Notes under the pieces: generated by a model
The model's input: the letters and a program-made list of their open reading frames with translations, nothing else
What the model was told of the DNA's origin: nothing
Database searches by the model: none
Part shown: positions 55,967 through 64,000 of the stretch, piece by piece
Position numbering within the stretch: position 1 is the stretch's first letter
Layout: each line of letters starts with the position of its first letter
NCBI RefSeq assembly: GCF_001687335.1
Contig: NZ_MAGO01000002.1
Location: 124,001 to 188,000 of the forward strand
DNA length: 64,000 nt
Direction: 5' to 3'
Source: Dissulfuribacter thermophilus
GTDB lineage: Bacteria; Desulfobacterota; Dissulfuribacteria; Dissulfuribacterales; Dissulfuribacteraceae
Program-made: the position numbers and the translations under genes

Positions 55967-56749
55967 TTAAATAAGTTTTTTATAATAAGGACATTTTTCC
56001 TTCCTACATCCATGGGGATGAAACGTATCGTAATTACAAACTATTCTTTGTTCAGGTCTAGTCAGCGAAATATTTAGTTCTTCTTTCAAGAATTTTAAGG
56101 CTATTTCCAACGATTTCCATGAATAAGCTTTACAACAGCTTGGGCCAGTAAGCTCAGCGACTGCCTGAGCAATTTTTGCTGTCACATTCATGGTTGTCTT
56201 TTGTTCTCTGTCAGTACCGCATTTTGCCCCTAATAATATGGAAAAACATCCACCAATTGCAGGGACAATTCCGCATACTCCAGTTAAACCACAATAGCCA
56301 CTAAAAGCCTGTTTACTAATTCTCGAAAATACTTCATCAAAAGTATCTTCTGCTATGGTTGTTTTTCCTGCATTCTTAATGGCTGCCAAAAGTGATCCTG
56401 CTACCATAAAGGCATGATGGCAGCCTAGCATTGATATATTTGGAGATTCCAGTATTGATTCAAATATGTGAAAAGGGTTGTCGGAAGTTGTGGCCAAACA
56501 TATTTCCTTTGTTTTTTCAATGGCTGGTCTATTGTGGCAATCTTCACAGATAGCATGACCTTTTGAACAAATTATATATCCTAAAAATTTTTTCCCACAA
56601 TAATAGCATATAAATCTCTTCTCTTTTAAATGATATTCAAGGGGTGCACCACATATCAAACAATCGTTTATTTCGGTTTTCGCCAGATCTGGCGAACTGT
56701 GGTTTGGCTGTCAGCAGCCAGTTGTAATGGGTTGTATCTTACCTATCAT
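55967..56749 (-). CDS. DUF5714 protein, probable selenoprotein (in-frame UGA = Sec13)
   Basis: 260 residues if the TGA at 56711-56713 is read as selenocysteine. The ATG at 56749 follows AGAGGT at good spacing. The N-terminal peptide has TTGCU (Gly-Cys-Sec), then SSPDLAK, which matches the SSPNLAQ linker of the tri-domain neighbour. The body is DUF5714: CLICGAPLEY, CYYCGKKF, GCHHAFMVAGSLLAAIK, GLTGVCGIVPAIGG and GPSCCKAYSWKS. Starting after the UGA needs a TTG at 56659 that cuts the conserved zinc ribbon (loses DC of DCLICG). A stem-loop sits at SECIS distance. Function unknown; a redox or metalloid-binding role is suggested by Cys and Sec. Confidence 0.75.
56679..56713 (-). promoter_or_regulatory. 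UGA codon and candidate bacterial SECIS stem-loop
   Basis: On the minus strand, UGA (56713-56711) is followed after 14 bases by UUCGCC-AGAUCU-GGCGAA (56696-56679), a perfect 6-bp stem with a six-base loop whose second base is G. The loop lies 20 bases after the UGA, within the range used for bacterial SECIS elements. A second small hairpin (UGGCUG/CAGCCA) spans the UGA itself. Confidence 0.65.
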
Positions 56750-56995
56750 AAGTACCTCTTTGAGATTTTTTTCTAAATTTCGCTATTGAAGTTATGTAAT
56801 ATACAGGTGCCGATGATAGCGTCTCCTGCCATGTTTAATCCTGTACAACTCCAACTCATCTCCCCCATAATAACTCCACACCTCATCCCACACAACTCTG
56901 TGCCTACAGTTATATTCCCCTCCACCAGTAGACCCAGATTATGCAATCTGACTCGATTGAGTTCTTTCTAGAACCACTCCCTTAATATCTAACGG

Positions 56996-57916
56996 TTAGG
57001 TCATCTTGGGCAAAAAAGGCTGTCCAAGGGCATTGGCAAAATCCAGGACATCTTCTTCACTACCTCTAAACGGACCACCTTTTTCTAGCTTCATGGTGGC
57101 CGTCATCGCCGCAAATTTACCTACTTCATCAAGTTTGGTGGTTTGCTCCCTATAAAAGAGATAACCAGCCATGTAAGTGTCACCGCATCCTGTCGGATCA
57201 ATGGTACCTAGATCCTGAGCTGAATAACTCGAAATCCAGTATGACTTACCTTTGGAGTAAATCAATGATGGATTACTACCACAGGTTATAACGACTTCTT
57301 CTACACCGAAGTTTGACAATTCAACGGCAATTTCTGTTAGATTCCATTTAGTAGATAGGATTCTCGCCTCTTCTTCATTGGCCTTTACTATGTTCACTAA
57401 AGCAAGCACTTCTTTTTTCTCTTCCCACACTACATGCCTCACTTGTGTCCAGCCTCGCCCCCTCTTTACAAAGTCCCTCACAAGTCCTTGCACATCGAGG
57501 GAAACTGTTGATCTGTCTGCTAGAAACTGTATTACCTCAAGGGGAATATCATATTTAGTCAATGGGCCAAGGTGGAAAATTCTCGCTTCACACCCTGATA
57601 CATCCGAGACAGTAAACGGCTTAGCCACCTCTTTCACCCATTGTACCCTTGTATTGGTGTCATCTGAGTACAAATTCTTGAATGTCGTTGTCCAGTCACT
57701 CTCTCCTAAGAAGACGTGGATGTCCTCTTCCTCTAATTCTCTTAAAAGAAAGGTATCCTGATCATTTATTTTAGTGATCACGGCGACACTCATACCCAGA
57801 TTCTTCAAAGCGATAGCTGTATAATAGGCAGTTCCTCCAGGCATTTGAAATTCACCGTCAGCGCTCTTTACTATGTCCTTCGTTATGTGTCCAACAACGC
57901 AAACATCAAACATCAT
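56996..57916 (-). CDS. PfkB-family sugar/nucleoside kinase
   Basis: 306 residues. The N-terminal substrate motif is MPGGTAYYTAIALKNLGM; the C-terminal anion-hole motif is DPTGCGDTYMAGYLFY, with the catalytic Asp (GCGD in place of the usual GAGD). Ribokinase-like fold. The substrate is not evident; adenosine, ribose-like sugars and ADP-heptose precursors are all possible. It is oriented like the DUF5714 genes but separated by ~250 bases. Confidence 0.87.
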   Translation of the reverse strand: MMFDVCVVGHITKDIVKSADGEFQMPGGTAYYTAIALKNLGMSVAVITKINDQDTFLLRELEEEDIHVFLGESDWTTTFKNLYSDDTNTRVQWVKEVAKPFTVSDVSGCEARIFHLGPLTKYDIPLEVIQFLADRSTVSLDVQGLVRDFVKRGRGWTQVRHVVWEEKKEVLALVNIVKANEEEARILSTKWNLTEIAVELSNFGVEEVVITCGSNPSLIYSKGKSYWISSYSAQDLGTIDPTGCGDTYMAGYLFYREQTTKLDEVGKFAAMTATMKLEKGGPFRGSEEDVLDFANALGQPFLPKMT

Positions 57917-58390
57917 TAGTTTCCTGTTCTTTTTTCCTGGTCAGCTCAAAAGAGCCTGTTTTAATGTGTAATATCTAGCTTTTTTCGAAATTCATTTTCA
58001 TTATATACTTTAGATACCAAAATAACGAATTTACTATCGAGTGCCATCATTGATCATTGACCAAGTGTGCCAACTAATATAGCTCAATTCCTACTTATCT
58101 TTTTTCTTCAGACCAAAAGTGTTTTTGAAAAAATTTACTGAATAGAAAGCCATAATTTTCCATGGCTTTATTATCTCTTTTTTTCACAAAAAAAACGGCA
58201 TTCTTTTTGCAAATAAAATTTAGGAAATGTCTCTAATTAATGGAATCCGGATAGGAATGGATTCTATAAGGTCAGTTCCTTAGCAAAAAAAATGGCAGGC
58301 AAAGGACCATTCCGGGCCCTGTTGAAGAAAAACTTTTAACAGGAATCCGGAAGAGGGAGTTTAATCTACAAAAAAAAGGAGGAAGTCTTA
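57917..58390. other. Intergenic region between divergent kinase and stress-protein genes
   Basis: 474 AT-rich bases with no gene-like frame. It holds two copies of GGAATCCGGA about 105 bases apart (58239 and 58341) and a GAATCC/GGATTC inverted pair near 58240-58265. They could be regulatory, but nothing fixes their role. Confidence 0.4.
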
Positions 58391-58855
58391 ATGGTTGAGA
58401 TCAAGAAAATTTTATTTCCAACAGATCTTGCAACAAGTTCTGAAAAAGTCGTGCCTTATGTAAAGCTTATGGCAGACAAACTAGGTGCGGAAATACATAT
58501 AATTCATGTAATGAGGAGTTTGGAGGACTTCGGTTTTCTAGATGTAGTTTCAGAAGACTATTCTGAAACGCTTTCTTCCTATGAGAAGGAACTTCGTGTA
58601 GGCACTGAAAAGGCACTGGACAAGTTCATTGCAGACAATTTTAGTGATCAAAGCAATGTTCAAAAATTTATTACCATTGGTGATATCATAAATGAGATAA
58701 TTGATTATGCTGATAAAAATCAGATAGATATGATAATAATGGGTACACATAGTAAAAAGGGCCTTGAAAAAATTATGTTTGGTAGTGTGGCAAATGGAGT
58801 GGTAAAGAGAGCCGATTGTCCTGTACTTACAGTAAATCCGTACAAGATGGATTAA
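58391..58855 (+). CDS. Universal stress protein UspA family
   Basis: 154 residues, a single Usp domain. The start is KKILFPTDLATSSEKVVPYV; the ATP-binding loop is GTHSKKGLEKIMFGSVANGV; CPVLTV is at the end. AAGGAGG lies upstream of the ATG. It stands alone between long intergenic regions. The intact G-x2-G-x9-G(S) loop suggests the ATP-binding UspFG-like class. Confidence 0.92.
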   Translation: MVEIKKILFPTDLATSSEKVVPYVKLMADKLGAEIHIIHVMRSLEDFGFLDVVSEDYSETLSSYEKELRVGTEKALDKFIADNFSDQSNVQKFITIGDIINEIIDYADKNQIDMIIMGTHSKKGLEKIMFGSVANGVVKRADCPVLTVNPYKMD

Positions 58856-58883
58856 TAAGGAAGATTCTTAAATTATAATCTTG

Positions 58884-58957
58884 CCTGTTACTGCATTGCA
58901 GTAACAGGACAAACTCTGAAGGGGCCTATTCAATCTTTAGGGCCCCTTTTAGTTTTT
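58884..58957 (+). terminator. Tandem hairpins terminating the usp transcript
   Basis: First hairpin: CCTGTTACTGC (58884-58894) with GCAGTAACAGG (58898-58908), a perfect 11-bp stem with no T-run. Second: AAGGGGCC (58919-58926) with GGCCCCTT (58941-58948), followed by a T-rich stretch. The second is a standard intrinsic terminator. Confidence 0.75.
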
Positions 58958-59036
58958 TGCATGATATTATACGGCAAATTGGAAGAAGTAAGCTATATTT
59001 ATACAACTCAAATATTAAACATTTTAAACTGATATT

Positions 59037-59308
59037 AGGGCACTTTAATGTTCCCTTTTGGAGACATATTGCTTCGATTCGTTCCTTTATAAGAACAGTT
59101 TTTCCGTGGCTCTCTTGGTTATTCAAAAATATGTCTCTTAAGATGTAAGCGCCTATACATCTAAATCACTTCGCTTTTAAATTATGAGTGGCTCCACCCA
59201 ACTCAACGTATTGGCGACCAATTTTCCATATAACAAGAGGTCAAATTCCTATATCTTACGTAGCAGATATCAAATACCCGCAACTCAACTCCTGTGTTAA
59301 AGTGCCCT
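59037..59308. repeat. 272-bp interval bounded by 12-bp inverted repeats
   Basis: AGGGCACTTTAA (59037-59048) and TTAAAGTGCCCT (59297-59308) are perfect complements. If the ends are GGGCAC...GTGCCC, a TTA triplet flanks each side, as a 3-bp target duplication would. The inside has no credible gene. It may be a non-autonomous insertion element or an eroded insertion sequence. Confidence 0.5.
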
Positions 59309-59504
59309 TAGACTTGCTATTGGCCTCGCTGGTATAGACAAGGAGCTGAGTGATAGTACACTACGTCATAGTTTTCAACTATGGACATTGACGTGCAAAG
59401 CTGGATAGACTCATTAATATTCTAATGCCAATATAGAAGATAGACTGATTTCAAAGGCTGCCTATCTGGTTACGAAATCTCGTATTGTGTAGTATAGTAT
59501 CAAG

Positions 59505-60569
59505 ATGAAAAATCTAAGAGAACGAGACGAAATTCTAGTAGCCCTTTCTGGTGGAGTTGATAGCGCGGTTTCCGCTCTTCTTTTGAAGGAACGGGGTTTT
59601 GATGTCCAGGGTCTTTATCTTGAACTCCTAGGAGAAAGTTTTGAAGCCACTGTTCGCAAACAGAAAAAAACCGTCTTGAGGATTGCAGAACAGTTAGACA
59701 TCAAAATCCACTTCGTAGATAGGAAGAATGCCTTTAATAAAGAGGTAATTTCATATTTTATCGATACATATAGAAAAGGGCTTACTCCGAATCCATGTGT
59801 TTTCTGCAATCCATCCATAAAATTTAAGGAAGGCCTGGCGCAAAAAGAGAAGCTTGGCTTAAGGTTCTTTGCAACGGGACACTATGCCAGGATCGAGCTA
59901 CATGATGAACTGGGCTTTATACTGAAAAAGGGTGTAGATCCCAAAAAAGACCAGAGCTATTTTCTCCATAGGTTACCCAAAAGATGGTTGGAGACTATCA
60001 TTTTTCCCCTTGGCGCCTTTAAAAAGGAGGAAATAAGGCAAATCGCCAAGAACAAAGGACTCGATAAGCTCGTTTTAAAAGAAAGCCAAGAGATTTGTTT
60101 TGTTGAAGGTGACTATAGAGAAAGCCTAATTGGGGTTGAAGAAACACCAGGTCCGATTATTTTAAAGACTACTGATGAGATCGTCGGAACCCACAAGGGC
60201 CTCTATAATTACACAATTGGACAAAGACGCGGCATTGGCATCCCTGGCCCAGAGCCTTACTATGTCTTAGAATTAGATACGAAAAATAACGCCTTAATCA
60301 TAGGAACTAAGAAAGATACTCTACAATCAAACTTTTACGTTGAAAATGTTAATTGGCTCGTACCAGAAGAATATGCACGATCTCAAGACATTGAGATAAA
60401 GATACGCTCTCGCCACAATCCAGCACCAGGTAAGATAGTTGAATGTAATAAAAAAACTGGACGATATAAGATTATGTTTTATGAACCACAATCTTCAATA
60501 ACTCCAGGACAAGCTGCTGTCTTTTATGCAGGAGATGTGGTCCTTGGTGGTGGAGTAATATGCGGATAA
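59505..60569 (+). CDS. mnmA: tRNA-specific 2-thiouridylase MnmA
   Basis: 354 residues. The ATP-pyrophosphatase P-loop is ALSGGVDSAVSALLL; the two catalytic cysteines are in TPNPCVFCN and SQEICFVEGDY; DQSYFLHRL and TIGQRRGIG are typical. It thiolates U34 of tRNAs for Lys, Glu and Gln. No ribosome-binding site is clear. The region after the P-loop is shorter and more diverged than in most MnmA. It overlaps mtaB by ten bases. Confidence 0.92.
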   Translation: MKNLRERDEILVALSGGVDSAVSALLLKERGFDVQGLYLELLGESFEATVRKQKKTVLRIAEQLDIKIHFVDRKNAFNKEVISYFIDTYRKGLTPNPCVFCNPSIKFKEGLAQKEKLGLRFFATGHYARIELHDELGFILKKGVDPKKDQSYFLHRLPKRWLETIIFPLGAFKKEEIRQIAKNKGLDKLVLKESQEICFVEGDYRESLIGVEETPGPIILKTTDEIVGTHKGLYNYTIGQRRGIGIPGPEPYYVLELDTKNNALIIGTKKDTLQSNFYVENVNWLVPEEYARSQDIEIKIRSRHNPAPGKIVECNKKTGRYKIMFYEPQSSITPGQAAVFYAGDVVLGGGVICG

Positions 60570-61866
60570 GAATATATACCCTCGGGTGTAAGGTAAATCA
60601 ATTTGAATCTCAGGCCATGGCAGAGGCCCTACAAACGCAAGGACACACTGTTGTGGGCCCAAAGGATGACTTTGATATCTTTATAATAAACACCTGTGCA
60701 GTCACATCCAAGGCATGCTATCAGGCTCGACAGGCGATTAGAAAGGCGCTCAAAAAAAATCCAGACGCAAGGGTCATTGCCACAGGTTGTTATACCCAAA
60801 TCGACCCGTGGGGTCTTATTGAATCGATTGATACGAACATTTGCGTGATTGGAAATGATCAAAAGGAGATGCTCCTAAATCTCAAATTGTCTTCTATGGA
60901 TTGTCTGGAGATATTTGTAGGAGACATCTTTAAAAAGAAGACAATTTCACAATTTACGCTTTCAAAACCACAAGGCAGGACCAGGGCCTATCTCAGGATC
61001 CAAGACGGATGTGATGCCTTTTGCTCATACTGCATAGTCCCTTACGCAAGGGGACCCTCTAGGAGCTTATCCATTGATAAAATCATTGAACAGGCTCAAA
61101 AGTATGTGGATTCAGGGGTAAAAGAGATAGTAGTAACTGGAATTCATGTGGGTTTTTACGGCAAGGATCTTGGTATGAATGATGGCCTTGTTAAGGGCAT
61201 TGATGAACTCACCAGGAGATTTCCTGAGTGCCGTTTTAGACTCAGTTCAATCGAGCCCAATGAGTTAAAGGATGAAATCCTGGACCTTTGTGCAGAAAGA
61301 GAAAACTTTTGTAAGCACTTCCACATTCCCCTTCAAAGTGGAAGTTCCAGGGTTCTAAAGGCAATGGGAAGAAAATATGAACCCGAACTATTTGTTGAAC
61401 GCACTCATACCATAAGGGAACGGTTTCCCGATGCCTCCATAGGTACAGACTGTCTTGTAGGATTTCCAGGAGAAGATATCTCTGATTTTGAACAGACTGC
61501 AAAAATCATTGAAGCAACCCCTGTGACATACGTACATGCGTTCCCCTTTTCAAAAAGGCCCGGAACAAGGGCATATGGGCTAAAAGAGACGGTGAACAAG
61601 AAAGAAAAAGACAGACGCTCCAAGATAATTAGAGAGATTGGGAAACGAAAAAAGGAAGAATTTTATAGAAATCATCTAGGAAAATATCTAAATTGTCTTG
61701 TTGAAAAGGTAGATTTTAAAAAGGGAAAGCTTACCGGTCGCACACAAAACTACTTGTTAATTGAGGCCCTGTTTGACCCACAAAAGTCAGATATTCATCC
61801 AAATAATGAAATCACAGTCCTAACCAAAGATTATGTTAATGAGAGCTTAATCGGAGTTGTAGTGGC

Positions 61867-61870
<4 letters not shown>
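60560..61870 (+). CDS. mtaB: tRNA N6-threonylcarbamoyladenosine methylthiotransferase
   Basis: 436 residues. The UPF0004 domain starts IYTLGCKVNQFESQAM, with further cluster Cys in NTCAVTSKA and ATGCYTQ; the radical SAM domain has CDAFCSYCIVPYARG; a C-terminal TRAM-like region ends at VVA. KVNQFES points to MtaB rather than MiaB or RimO. It converts t6A37 to ms2t6A37 in tRNA. GGAG lies four bases before the ATG; it overlaps the next gene by four bases. Confidence 0.94.

Positions 61871-64000
<2,130 letters not shown>

Noticed and set aside
59037-59308. Transposase gene inside the inverted-repeat interval
   Set aside because: The frames within it are short and show no transposase motif.

Overview
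The window is a gene-dense, AT-rich (about 40% GC by eye) bacterial chromosome segment with no rRNA, tRNA, CRISPR array or intact insertion sequence. Flagellar genes, a lone octaheme HAO-type cytochrome c, acetate uptake and activation genes, NIL-ferredoxin and YkgJ-type iron-sulfur proteins, and a radical SAM/ArsM/DUF5714 protein suggest an anaerobic or microaerophilic Thermodesulfobacteriota ('deltaproteobacterial') lineage. This is inference from gene content; no 16S gene is present.

Layout. 1-3.3 kb: end of an HDAC-family deacetylase, glgC, an FmdB zinc ribbon and a DHH phosphoesterase. 4-16.3 kb: one leftward flagellar operon, in transcription order fliL, fliM, fliN, fliO, fliP, fliQ, fliR, flhB, flhA, flhF, flhG, fliA, cheY, a second FliL-like gene and two small genes. 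16.5-25.1 kb: a nitrilase/adenylyltransferase fusion, a UDP-glucose-4-epimerase-like gene, a YhaO/YhaN (Mre11/Rad50-like) pair with a membrane hairpin in the Rad50 subunit, and a chemoreceptor. 25.8-33.1 kb: queC, a YkgJ/TIM-barrel fusion, rpmB, then leftward ispG-proS-rel. 33.1-41.8 kb: a TIGR04283-type glycosyltransferase, NIL-ferredoxin, HAD phosphatase, DnaJ-like protein, trpF-trpB-trpA, a YkgJ protein and a PilZ-like protein. 42-45.5 kb: HAO-like cytochrome, orphan PstS, a ferredoxin, and a small protein resembling a flagellar rod C-terminus. 45.5-52.5 kb: an acetate module (ActP-type symporter with DUF4212 subunit, exonuclease, cNMP/CBS/DUF294 regulator, divergent acs). 52.5-57.9 kb: the radical SAM/ArsM-like/DUF5714 fusion, a second DUF5714 gene and a PfkB kinase. 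58.4-64 kb: a universal stress protein, mnmA, mtaB, ppx/gppA and the start of guaB.

Two findings stand out. First, the DUF5714 gene near 56 kb reads as a selenoprotein: an upstream ATG with a ribosome-binding site opens a frame crossed by one UGA in a Gly-Cys-UGA context. The frame after the UGA matches the neighbouring tri-domain protein, and a perfect stem-loop lies at SECIS distance. The tri-domain gene itself appears to start 61 bp further upstream, across a run of eight T (coding strand).

Second, a repeat family is scattered between genes: two 256-bp copies, deletion forms of 69 and 45 bp, and a partial end inside the yhaO-like gene. Three copies have perfect 5-bp target duplications (ATTAT, TATTA, TTATA). 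Both ends and the internal arms form stems whose sequence differs between copies while pairing is kept. It behaves like a non-autonomous mobile element and looks selected for secondary structure as DNA or RNA.
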